From positions 1 through 25,368 of the forward strand of contig CAZLVY010000028.1 in NCBI GenBank assembly GCA_964563125.1: a DNA stretch of 25,368 nucleotides, in the 5' to 3' direction. A program made the position numbers and the translations under genes. The DNA is from UBA1368 sp964563125. Lineage in GTDB: Bacteria > Bacillota > Syntrophomonadia > Syntrophomonadales > Syntrophomonadaceae. Shown here one piece after another: positions 15,379 through 22,937 of the stretch (its first letter is position 1; each line of letters opens with the position of its first letter). A model generated the notes under the pieces. The model did no database searches, was not told the origin of the DNA, and worked only from the letters and a program-made list of their open reading frames with translations.

Positions 15379-16827
15379 CTAAAAATTAAAATAGAGAAAT
15401 TCACTTACTTTAGTCAGCATCAATATGGCTGTCAGGGCAATAGCACCAGTAAAAACTGCTGTCCACAAATTAGGCTGAAAGCGCTTTTGTAGTTGCACCG
15501 AATTGGGCAGCCAAATCACCACTAAAAAAACCGCACACATCAAAACAGCCGAATATAAATAGTCCTCCATCAGAAAACCACCAAATTTAATATTGTAAGT
15601 GCTCAGACGGCTGAGCAAAAGCGCTGTAGATTCCGGTAAAATTATCCCGCTAAAACCAAACATAGCTTTTAGAACTTTAATAGCATTGTCCCAACTATTG
15701 GCACGAAAAAAAATCCAGGCAACATTGACAAAATTAAAGGTTAAAAACCAGGCAATAATATTGTTCATCTTTAAGCCAAGCTTTTGCCACCAGCGGTTTA
15801 AAACTAAAGCTAAACCGTGCAAAAAGCCCCAGAATACAAATGTCCAACCGGCGCCATGCCATAAACCGCCGATTAAAAAAGTTATCATAATATTAGTGTA
15901 AAGCCTGGTTTCACTGCCGCGGTTACCACCTAAAGGGATATAAATATATTGGAGTAAAAAGCGGCTCAATGTCATATGCCAGCGGCGCCAAAAATCTTGA
16001 ATACTCAAGGATCTGTAAGGAGAAAAAAAGTTAATGGGCAGGCGTATATTAAAGAGTAAAGCAGCACCGATAGCCATATCCGTGTAACCACTAAAGTCGA
16101 AATACAATTGGAAAGTATATGAAAGAGAAACGACCCAACCTTCAATTAAAGATAAGGCAGGGGCAGTATCAAAACCGTAAGTAGCCCAAACGGCAAAAGT
16201 ATCAGCGATGACTACTTTTTTAAACATGCCGATAAAAAAGACAAATAAACCTGTGGCAATATTTTTAAAGTCAATTTTTTTGTTCTTTCTTTCTTCATAT
16301 TGGGGCATCATTTCCCTATGATGAACGATCGGTCCGGCAATTAACTGAGGAAAGAAAAGCACGAACAGGGCGTAGTTTAAAAAATCATTTTCGCGAGCCT
16401 GCCCCCGGTAGGTATCGACCAGATAAGCGATTTGCTGAAAAGTATAAAAACTTATTGCCAGCGGAAGTGCTAAATGGAGCAAAGGAATCTCGCTGGGAAA
16501 AATAAAATTAATATTAGCAATAAAAAAATCCGCGTATTTAAAATAGCCTAACAAACCGATGTTAAATATTAAGCCGGCAATTAAAAGACTTTTGCGGGAA
16601 AAGAGCGTGGCGGATTTGTTAAGAGTAATGCCCAGTAAGTAATTTATAACAATAGATATGATAATCAATGGCAGATAATATATACTCCACCAGCTATAGA
16701 AAAATAGCGAAGCGATAACCAGCCATATTTTAGCGGCCTTAAACTTTCCCCGGGAATTGATTAAAAAGTAAATTATTAAGGCTGCCGGTAAGAAAACAAA
16801 AATGTATTCATGGGAATTGAAAAGCAC
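15379..16827 (-). CDS. MBOAT family O-acyltransferase (AlgI/DltB-like)
   Basis: A 482-residue polytopic membrane protein. MBOAT proteins of the AlgI group pass an acyl group, usually acetyl, across the membrane for O-acylation of polysaccharide. Family signatures are YFDFSGYTDMAIGAA (about 242-256), FWRRWHMTLSRF (about 279-290), YIYIPLGGNRGS, and GGLWHGAGWTF with the invariant His324. The start is GTG (16827-16825), with AAGGAG eight bases upstream. It is the first gene of a two-gene operon with the SGNH-like partner and has its own promoter. The substrate is not predictable from sequence; the envelope genes at the left end are candidate partners by function only. Confidence 0.9.
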   Translation of the reverse strand: MLFNSHEYIFVFLPAALIIYFLINSRGKFKAAKIWLVIASLFFYSWWSIYYLPLIIISIVINYLLGITLNKSATLFSRKSLLIAGLIFNIGLLGYFKYADFFIANINFIFPSEIPLLHLALPLAISFYTFQQIAYLVDTYRGQARENDFLNYALFVLFFPQLIAGPIVHHREMMPQYEERKNKKIDFKNIATGLFVFFIGMFKKVVIADTFAVWATYGFDTAPALSLIEGWVVSLSYTFQLYFDFSGYTDMAIGAALLFNIRLPINFFSPYRSLSIQDFWRRWHMTLSRFLLQYIYIPLGGNRGSETRLYTNIMITFLIGGLWHGAGWTFVFWGFLHGLALVLNRWWQKLGLKMNNIIAWFLTFNFVNVAWIFFRANSWDNAIKVLKAMFGFSGIILPESTALLLSRLSTYNIKFGGFLMEDYLYSAVLMCAVFLVVIWLPNSVQLQKRFQPNLWTAVFTGAIALTAILMLTKVSEFLYFNF

Positions 16828-16866
16828 GATATTAACTCCTTGTAAGCAAATGCTGATTCTTAATAG

Positions 16867-16895
16867 ATAATATCTGCAACTAATTCAATAATCAA
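16867..16895 (-). promoter_or_regulatory. promoter of the MBOAT-SGNH operon
   Basis: TTGATT (16895-16890) and TATTAT (16872-16867) are separated by exactly 17 bp, 39 bp before the MBOAT start codon. No strong terminator is visible after nadC upstream, so some read-through is possible. Confidence 0.7.
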
Positions 16896-16951
16896 CCAGA
16901 ATTTCGCCGTTGCATGAATAAGCAGGGCTAAATAAACCCGGGACCATTAAA

Positions 16952-17794
16952 TTAATCACTGACTTCATTTATATCGAAGCTAATATCCAAACTGACAGCA
17001 GAATGAGTAAGGGCACCGGAAGATATGAAATCAACCCCCGTCTGGGCTACTGCAATAATTGTCTTTTCATTAATTCCACCTGATGCTTCCAGCAAAGCCT
17101 GTCCGTCAACTATTAAGACCGCCTGCCGCATTGTGTCGATATCCATATTGTCGAGCATAATTATATCAACCCCGGCCTGCAAAGCTTGCTTAAGCTCTTC
17201 TAAACTTTCGACTTCCACCTCTATTTTCACCGTAAGGGGAATCAGGAGGCGAAGCTTATTAACCGCAGGAATAATGCCTCCTGCTGCCCGAATGTGATTA
17301 TCTTTAATCATAACCCCGTCAAAGAGACCCTGGCGGTGATTACGCCCTCCCCCTGTTTTGACGGCGTATTTTTCTAAAAATCTTAGTCCGGGAGTAGTCT
17401 TGCGGGTATCAACCAACTGCGCTTTATAAGGTTCAATCATTTGCACCATGTTATGGGTTTTGGCAGCAATACCTGACAGGTGCTGCATAAAATTAAGAGC
17501 GGTTCTTTCCCCGGTTAGAAGTGTAGCTGCCGCTCCCCGCACGATGGCAATTTTATCGCCTGGCATAAGCTTTTGGCCATCAGTTTTAATATTCGTAAAA
17601 ATAATATCCGGGTCCAGCAGATTAAAAACTGCCTGGCTTACCTCCAGTCCCGCTAGAATACCAGGGGATTTGGCATAAAAGATACCTGTAGCCTGCAGCT
17701 CAGGACTTATAAGATTAGCCGTAGTAATATCCTGATGGCCGATATCTTCTTGGAGTGCTCTTTTGATTAAATCATTTAAACCAAGATAATTCAT
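16952..17794 (-). CDS. nadC: nicotinate-nucleotide pyrophosphorylase (quinolinate phosphoribosyltransferase)
   Basis: Converts quinolinate and PRPP to nicotinate mononucleotide, the third step of de novo NAD synthesis. 280 residues, the usual length. Signatures are LLTGERTALNFMQHLSGIA (92-110), DTRKTTPGLR (129-138), NHRQGLFDG (152-160), KDNH (164-167) and the C-terminal EASGGIN. The ATG has AAGGAGG five bases upstream. nadB lies upstream on the same strand, but across a repeat-rich spacer and the assembly gap, so co-transcription cannot be judged. Confidence 0.97.
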   Translation of the reverse strand: MNYLGLNDLIKRALQEDIGHQDITTANLISPELQATGIFYAKSPGILAGLEVSQAVFNLLDPDIIFTNIKTDGQKLMPGDKIAIVRGAAATLLTGERTALNFMQHLSGIAAKTHNMVQMIEPYKAQLVDTRKTTPGLRFLEKYAVKTGGGRNHRQGLFDGVMIKDNHIRAAGGIIPAVNKLRLLIPLTVKIEVEVESLEELKQALQAGVDIIMLDNMDIDTMRQAVLIVDGQALLEASGGINEKTIIAVAQTGVDFISSGALTHSAVSLDISFDINEVSD

Positions 17795-17934
17795 AATTGC
17801 CTCCTTTTTTTCGCATAATTAAACCTGAAACCTTAATGTCGCAGGTGGGCAGGGAGCATGGGGACTGTTTAAAAATAAAGGCAACAAACCGAACCTGACC
17901 CCTTTGGAAACATTTCGGCAATACCCATACTGGG

Positions 17935-17962
17935 CATACCCTACAGGGCATACCCTATAGGG
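17935..17962. repeat. 14-bp tandem repeat of CATACCCTAYAGGG
   Basis: Two perfect-length units (17935-17948 and 17949-17962) differ at one base. A degenerate third unit precedes them at 17919-17934. Each unit contains the palindrome CCCTAYAGGG. GCATACCCTA also occurs in the coaX-dusB spacer on the other strand. Confidence 0.8.
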
Positions 17963-17964
17963 CA

Positions 17965-17983
17965 CAAGCAAGCAAGCAAGCAA
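17965..17983. repeat. CAAG tetranucleotide run
   Basis: Four and three-quarter units of CAAG in a row, a simple-sequence repeat in the nadB-nadC spacer that could vary in length by slippage. Confidence 0.85.
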
Positions 17984-18025
17984 ATGGTGCCTGACCCTTT
18001 TGGAAACATTTCGGCAACAAATGGT

Positions 18026-18235
18026 GCCTGACCCCTTTGGAAACATTAATCAGCAGTTGATAAAGGAATTATGACGCAGCNNNNNNNNNNNNNNNNNNNN
18101 NNNNNNNNNNNNNNNNNNNNNNNNNNNNNNNNNNNNNNNNNNNNNNNNNNNNNNNNNNNNNNNNNNNNNNNNNNNNNNNNGCCTGACCCCTTTGGAAACA
18201 TTAATCAGCAGTTGATAAAGGAATTATGACGCAGC
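18026..18235. other. scaffold gap: 100 N between two identical 55-base contig ends
   Basis: Bases 18081-18180 are N. The 55 bases before the gap (18026-18080) are identical to the 55 bases after it (18181-18235), and both include the 3' end of nadB. This is the pattern left when two contigs that share a k-mer overlap are joined with a fixed 100-N spacer. The true sequence may have no gap at all. Confidence 0.92.
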
Positions 18236-19806
18236 CATCTAATGTTATCACGATGCGGGTAGTCGGAACGGAAATGGGCTCCGCGGCTTTCAGTACGTCC
18301 CAGGGCGGCTTGAATTATTATCCTGGCCACGGTCAACATGTTGACCGCTTCGTAATAAGCCGTAATATCTTCGGCGTAATCCAGACCCGTATATATTTCC
18401 TGCAGCTCACGGTCGGCTTTTAATAAGCCAGCCTCGTTTCTTATTATACCCGCATTTTCCCACATAATATCTTTAAGTAAAGTTTTTGCCTGGCCGGGGC
18501 TGATATTTTTTTGTACTGGTCTGCTAACCCAGTCCTGGTCAAACTGGTTAAATATTTCATCGACTCCTATACGGCGCCGGTACAGTATTTGCTCAAAGTT
18601 ATCCACGATACGCTGACCAAAAACAATTCCTTCTAAAAGTGAGTTGCTGGCTAAACGGTTAGCACCATGGACTCCGGTACAAGCTGCTTCTCCGGCAGCG
18701 AAAAGACCGTAAATACCTGTCTCACCGTCAACATTAGTATTGATTCCCCCCATCATGTAATGGGCGGCAGGTGATACCGGGACCATTTCTTTTTTCAAAT
18801 CAATTCCTTTGCTGAGACATGCCTGATAAATGTTGGGAAAGCGGTATTCAACTCGGGGGATCCTGCTCATATCCAGCAGAACAAAATCACTGCCGGTTCT
18901 AACTGTCTCACTTAAAATAGCCCGGGAAACTATGTCGCGCGCGGCTAGTTCCAAGAGCGGGTGATAGTTCTCCATGAATCGTTCGCCCCTGGTATTGTAG
19001 AGCAGGCCTCCTTCACCACGAACTGCTTCTGAAATTAAAAAACGCTGGCTGTCATCACTGTATAATACGGTAGGATGAAATTGAATAAATTCCATATCGG
19101 TAAGCTTACAACTGGCGCGATAGCAGGCTGCCATGCCGTCAGCCGTAGCTACCGGCGGATTGGTTGTGTGCCGGTATAACTGTCCCAGGCCCCCGGTAGC
19201 TATTATAGTAGCCCGGGCGGCATATACCAGTGAAGTCTGCATAACGGGATCATAAACATGAACACCGTAACATTCCTGCTGGGCGCGGTCAGTTAGTATA
19301 TCTATTAAAAAGTGGTCTTCAACAATAGTTATGTCCGGGTTTTTTTCGCACTGGTTAACCAGAGCAAAACGAATGGCTTCCCCTGTAGCATCCGCAGCAT
19401 GCAAAATGCGGGGGCGGCTGTGGGCTCCTTCTCGGGCCAGGGAAATAGCTCCGTCTTTCATATCGAAACTGGCTCCGGCGGCAATAAGTTCACGAACGCG
19501 TGCGGGTCCTTCACGTACCAGTACATCAACTGCTTCAATATTACATAACCCTGCCCCTGCTTCCAGGGTATCCTCAAGGTGCAGGAAAGGTGAATCTTCT
19601 TCATGGACGGCAGCAGCAATACCACCCTGCGCCAGCCCGGTATTGGAATCTTTTATCGATTTTTTGGTCAAAACTGTAACTTTACCATATTGGCTTGCTT
19701 TAAGAGCGGTGAATAATCCCGCAATACCTCCCCCGGCAATTAAAAAATCGGTAATGATTACCGGTGTCCGGAGGTCTAATTTCTCGATATATCTGGTTAC
19801 TATCAT
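18205..19806 (-). CDS. nadB: L-aspartate oxidase
   Basis: Flavoenzyme that oxidises L-aspartate to iminoaspartate, which NadA uses. The frame is 540 codons from a GTG at 19827 or 533 from the ATG at 19806 chosen here. The later start gives IVTRYIEKLDLRTPVIITDF, the usual NadB N-terminus, although its ribosome binding site is weak; the only strong match, AAAGGTG, overlaps the GTG. The FAD-binding GGGIAG follows within 30 residues. The substrate-binding and flavin motifs NTGLAQGGIAAA, EAVRGEGGLLYN, HYMMGGINTN and HGANRLASNSLLEG are all present. The C-terminus lies inside the 55-base duplicated contig end, so the last codons are also found before the gap. A terminator-like hairpin separates it from nadA. 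Confidence 0.95.
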   Translation of the reverse strand: MIVTRYIEKLDLRTPVIITDFLIAGGGIAGLFTALKASQYGKVTVLTKKSIKDSNTGLAQGGIAAAVHEEDSPFLHLEDTLEAGAGLCNIEAVDVLVREGPARVRELIAAGASFDMKDGAISLAREGAHSRPRILHAADATGEAIRFALVNQCEKNPDITIVEDHFLIDILTDRAQQECYGVHVYDPVMQTSLVYAARATIIATGGLGQLYRHTTNPPVATADGMAACYRASCKLTDMEFIQFHPTVLYSDDSQRFLISEAVRGEGGLLYNTRGERFMENYHPLLELAARDIVSRAILSETVRTGSDFVLLDMSRIPRVEYRFPNIYQACLSKGIDLKKEMVPVSPAAHYMMGGINTNVDGETGIYGLFAAGEAACTGVHGANRLASNSLLEGIVFGQRIVDNFEQILYRRRIGVDEIFNQFDQDWVSRPVQKNISPGQAKTLLKDIMWENAGIIRNEAGLLKADRELQEIYTGLDYAEDITAYYEAVNMLTVARIIIQAALGRTESRGAHFRSDYPHRDNIRWLRHNSFINC

Positions 19807-19834
19807 ATTTGCACCATCACACATCACCTTTATT

Positions 19835-19864
19835 AAAAAAGGAGGGGTATTTAACCCCTTTTTT
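19835..19864. terminator. bidirectional terminator-like hairpin between nadA and nadB
   Basis: A GGGGT/ACCCC stem (19844-19848 and 19854-19858) is flanked by six A on one side and six T on the other, so it reads as an intrinsic terminator on either strand. On the minus strand it lies between the nadA stop and the nadB start, inside what would otherwise be one operon. It could reduce nadB-nadC expression relative to nadA. Confidence 0.6.
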
Positions 19865-19883
19865 ATCTTGTTTAATTTTTTAT

Positions 19884-20792
19884 TTATTTAACCGCCAGCA
19901 TTCTTTCCAAAGCCAGGTAAGCTTTCTGGCGGATATCATCGCGGACTTCAAATTGATACTGTTTATTTTGCATAGCCTCGAGTACTTTTTCCAGGGTAAT
20001 ATATTTCATATCCGGGCATCTGAAGTCTGCTCGGGCCAGATAAAACTTCTTGTCGGGGCAGGTTTTTTGCAAAGTATGCAGGAAGCCTTCCTCCGTACCG
20101 ATAATAAACTCTTTTTCCGGACTATTCTTAACATAGGCTAAAATACCTGCGGTTGACCTTACCGCATTAGCTATTTGCGTAATCTCCGGCGGGCATTCGG
20201 GATGAACTACTACTTTAGCTCCGGGATGCAGGCGTATCTGTTCCTCAACATCTGCACGGGTTAACACATCATGGACAGGACAGCAGCCTTCCCATAAAAT
20301 CATTTTGCGGCCGGTCTGGCTTTCAATATAAGCGCCTAAATTTTTATCCGGTACAAAAATTATCTCTTTTTCCGCGGAAATAGAATTAACCACCTGGATT
20401 GCATTGGCAGAAGTGCAGCAAATATCACTTTCCGCTTTTACTTCCGCAGTAGTGTTTACATATGATACGACAACCGCGTTCGGATGCTGTTTTTTCATTG
20501 CCCTCAATGAATTACCATCGACCATATCAGCCATAGGACACCCGGCTTGTTTTTCAGGCAGTATTACCATTTTGTCAGGACTTAAAATTTTGGCGCTTTC
20601 CGCCATAAAGCCGACTCCGCAAAAAATAATAACCTCGGCATCAGTTTCCGCCGCCTGCCTGGATAATTGTAAAGAATCCCCTACGAAGTCGGCGACATCC
20701 TGTATCTCCGGCAGTTGATAATAGTGAGCCATTATGATTGCCTTAAGCTCTTGCTTTTTTTCCGCAATAGTCTGCAATAAATACTGTGACAA
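19884..20792 (-). CDS. nadA: quinolinate synthase
   Basis: Condenses iminoaspartate with dihydroxyacetone phosphate to quinolinate using a [4Fe-4S] cluster. The 302 residues match the short NadA type. The likely cluster cysteines are Cys85 (KQAGCPMADM), Cys170 (WEGCCPVH) and Cys259 (FRCPDMKY), at nearly the spacing known from Thermotoga NadA. MAHYYQLPEIQD and HPECPPEI are further family motifs. The start is TTG (20792-20790) with AGGAGG nine bases upstream. It follows panD by 23 bp, so the pantothenate and NAD genes are probably co-transcribed up to this point. Confidence 0.97.
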   Translation of the reverse strand: MSQYLLQTIAEKKQELKAIIMAHYYQLPEIQDVADFVGDSLQLSRQAAETDAEVIIFCGVGFMAESAKILSPDKMVILPEKQAGCPMADMVDGNSLRAMKKQHPNAVVVSYVNTTAEVKAESDICCTSANAIQVVNSISAEKEIIFVPDKNLGAYIESQTGRKMILWEGCCPVHDVLTRADVEEQIRLHPGAKVVVHPECPPEITQIANAVRSTAGILAYVKNSPEKEFIIGTEEGFLHTLQKTCPDKKFYLARADFRCPDMKYITLEKVLEAMQNKQYQFEVRDDIRQKAYLALERMLAVK

Positions 20793-20815
20793 TTACAAAG
20801 ACCTCCTATGCGTAA

Positions 20816-21175
20816 CTACCTGTAAATCTTTTGTATTTGATTGTTTTCATTGACGAATACTAAATTAGGTTTATAATTTTGGCATTCATCATCTTCCAGT
20901 ATGGTATAGGTCAAAATGATGACAATGTCACCTCTTTGTACTAGACGGGCAGCAGCTCCGTTTAAACAGACTATGCCGGACCCAGGTTCCCCCTCTATTA
21001 CATAGGTCTCAAAACGTTCACCGTTATTGTTATTAACAATCGTTACTTTTTCGTTTTCGATAATATCAGCAGCCTCCATCAGGTCTTTATCAAGTGTAAT
21101 ACTGCCAACATAATTCAGATCCGCTTCTGTAACTACCGCCCGGTGAATTTTTGACTTTAGCATATAACGAAGCAC
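20816..21175 (-). CDS. panD: aspartate 1-decarboxylase proenzyme
   Basis: Makes beta-alanine from aspartate for pantothenate synthesis. 119 residues, near the usual 115-130. The self-cleavage site Gly24-Ser25 in NYVGSITLD generates the pyruvoyl group. MLKSKIHRAVVTEADL and NGAAARLVQRGDIVII are family signatures. The start is GTG (21175-21173), five bases after the panC stop, with GGAGG ten bases upstream inside the panC end. Confidence 0.97.
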   Translation of the reverse strand: MLRYMLKSKIHRAVVTEADLNYVGSITLDKDLMEAADIIENEKVTIVNNNNGERFETYVIEGEPGSGIVCLNGAAARLVQRGDIVIILTYTILEDDECQNYKPNLVFVNENNQIQKIYR

Positions 21176-21180
21176 TTCTT

Positions 21181-22032
21181 CTACACCTCCACTATCAGGT
21201 TATCAATCAACCTGGTATTCCCAAATTTGACCGCCAGAGCCATGATAACTTTTTCTCCGGCCAGGTTTTTAACATTTTTTAAATCATCAGCCTTGTAGAT
21301 TTCAATGTAATCTACCTGCGCTTCAGGTTGGGCAGAAATAAGTTCTCTCATCCCTTGCTTAAGCGCCTCTATATCTCTTTGACCAGCCTTGATTTCCGCT
21401 TCGGCTGCCTGCAATGCCTGATTAAGTACTAATGCCTGCTGCCTTTGTTCTTTATTTAAATTTACATTCCTGGAGCTCATAGCCAGACCATCTGTTTCTC
21501 TGATTATTGGACCTCTAACAATGGTAAGAGGAAAATTCAACTCCCGCACCATTTTTTCAATTATTGTTACCTGCTGAGCATCCTTTTGCCCAAAATAAGC
21601 TTTATCTGGCTGGCAAATCAGGAATAACTTGCTCACCACCGTTGTTACCCCTTTAAAATGGCCGGGTCTTGAAGCTCCGCACAATTTTTCGGTTATTTCT
21701 CCCTCTGCCTCAACAAAAGTACTATAACCTTCAGGATACATATCCCGAGCTAAAGGAGCAAAAATTGCATCGACCTTTTCCTTTTCCAAGAGTTCGGTAT
21801 CCCTCCTGAGGTCACGCGGATATTCCTCAAAATCTTCACCCTGGCCAAATTGTATCGGGTTAACAAAAATGCTGACAATTACTATATCACATTCCTGCCG
21901 GGCCTTCTGCACCAGGCTCAAATGGCCTGCGTGCAGAAATCCCATGGTGGTAACTAATCCTATAGTTTTTCCTTCGACCTTCCTTGCTTTGCACCAATCC
22001 TGTGTTTCTTTGATGCTGGTAAATATTTGCAT
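21181..22032 (-). CDS. panC: pantothenate synthetase (pantoate-beta-alanine ligase)
   Basis: Joins pantoate and beta-alanine with ATP. From the ATG at 22032 the protein has 283 residues and starts MQIFTSIKETQDW, as the family does. The frame opens earlier with a GTG at 22047, but no ribosome binding site precedes that, whereas GAGTGGGG lies nine bases before the ATG. The HIGH-type motif is TTMGFLHAGHLSLV (28-41), and the KMSKS-like region reads GLAMSSRN. FVNPIQFGQGEDFEEYPRDL binds pantoate. It lies 21 bp after panB and 5 bp before panD. Confidence 0.96.
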   Translation of the reverse strand: MQIFTSIKETQDWCKARKVEGKTIGLVTTMGFLHAGHLSLVQKARQECDIVIVSIFVNPIQFGQGEDFEEYPRDLRRDTELLEKEKVDAIFAPLARDMYPEGYSTFVEAEGEITEKLCGASRPGHFKGVTTVVSKLFLICQPDKAYFGQKDAQQVTIIEKMVRELNFPLTIVRGPIIRETDGLAMSSRNVNLNKEQRQQALVLNQALQAAEAEIKAGQRDIEALKQGMRELISAQPEAQVDYIEIYKADDLKNVKNLAGEKVIMALAVKFGNTRLIDNLIVEV

Positions 22033-22053
22033 GGTTTTTTTCCCCACTCAATT

Positions 22054-22884
22054 TTAGTATAGCTTTTCTAAAACTTGATCACTGATAGCAAAAGCATATT
22101 CGTCGCTGGGGAATGCCCCTGCTTCAACTTCTGCTTTGTATGCTGTTAATGCTTCCATTATTAACGGTTGCAAATTAGTAAATTTCTTGACAAATTTAGG
22201 AATATGTCCGGTAAACATACCCAGCATATCGTTAATTACCAGGACCTGACCATCACAGTATTGTCCTGCTCCGATACCGATAGTAGGAATACCCACTTCC
22301 TCGGTAATCCTTTTGGCCAGTTGGGCGGGAACACATTCCAATACCATACAGAATGCTCCTGCCTTCTCTAGGGCTTTGGCATCAGCAATCAATTTATTGG
22401 CTGTTTCAAGGTCTTTGCCCTGGACTTTAAAGCCGCCGAACTGGTTTACTGATTGAGGAGTCAGCCCAATATGGGCGACAACTGGTATTTGCGCATCGAT
22501 AATCGCTTTTATTGTATCAACTCTTTCCTGCCCGCCTTCCAGTTTAACCACCTGGGCACCCGCCTCCTGAATGAAGCGTCCTGCATTACGTACTGCTTCT
22601 TCCCGGGAAACATGGTAAGAAAGAAATGGCATGTCAGCAACTACCATACTGCTTTTAGCCGCTCTGGCTACCGCCTTAGTATGGTGAATCATATCTTCCA
22701 TAGTTACAGGCAGAGTGCTTTCATAGCCTAAGACCACCATACCCAGTGAATCTCCTACCAGAATCATATCTATACCGGCGGCGTCAACCATTCCGGCCAG
22801 AGAATAATCATAGGCGGTCAACATAGTAATCTTTTCATTTTTAGACTTTTTATCTTTCAGCAAAGCTGTTGTCATTCTGGGCAT
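22054..22884 (-). CDS. panB: 3-methyl-2-oxobutanoate hydroxymethyltransferase
   Basis: Transfers a hydroxymethyl group from methylenetetrahydrofolate to 2-oxoisovalerate to give ketopantoate, which links the folate genes upstream to the pantothenate genes. 276 residues with VGDSLGMVVLGY (43-54), TMEDMIHHTKAV, ADMPFLSYH, KLEGG, GHIGLTPQ-type HIGLTPQSVNQFGG, and GIGAG near residue 200. The ATG has AAAAGGAG nine bases upstream. It lies 53 bp after the panG-like gene. Confidence 0.97.
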   Translation of the reverse strand: MPRMTTALLKDKKSKNEKITMLTAYDYSLAGMVDAAGIDMILVGDSLGMVVLGYESTLPVTMEDMIHHTKAVARAAKSSMVVADMPFLSYHVSREEAVRNAGRFIQEAGAQVVKLEGGQERVDTIKAIIDAQIPVVAHIGLTPQSVNQFGGFKVQGKDLETANKLIADAKALEKAGAFCMVLECVPAQLAKRITEEVGIPTIGIGAGQYCDGQVLVINDMLGMFTGHIPKFVKKFTNLQPLIMEALTAYKAEVEAGAFPSDEYAFAISDQVLEKLY

Positions 22885-22937
22885 TTTTTCACGCTCCTTT
22901 TCTGTCGGACATAATTATTCAATAATTGACAAAAATT

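Larger units (their letters stand above)
17885..18047. repeat. three copies of a 37-bp repeat
   Basis: The unit begins CAAATGGTGCCTGACCC and ends GGAAACATTTCGGCAA. Copies lie at 17885-17921 (first nine bases diverged), 17981-18017, and directly adjacent at 18018-18047, where the last copy is cut short about two bases before the nadB stop codon. The first two copies are 59 bp apart; that interval holds the 14-bp tandem and the CAAG run. The repeats are non-coding and look like a dispersed intergenic element family. Confidence 0.85.

Noticed and set aside
17819..18046. 75-codon minus-strand frame upstream of nadC
   Set aside because: It consists of the 37-bp and 14-bp repeats read through; the apparent protein repeats follow from the DNA repeats.
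17885..18047. Possible CRISPR array
   Set aside because: The repeats are adjacent or unevenly spaced, the interval contains other repeats instead of unique spacers, and no cas gene is in view.
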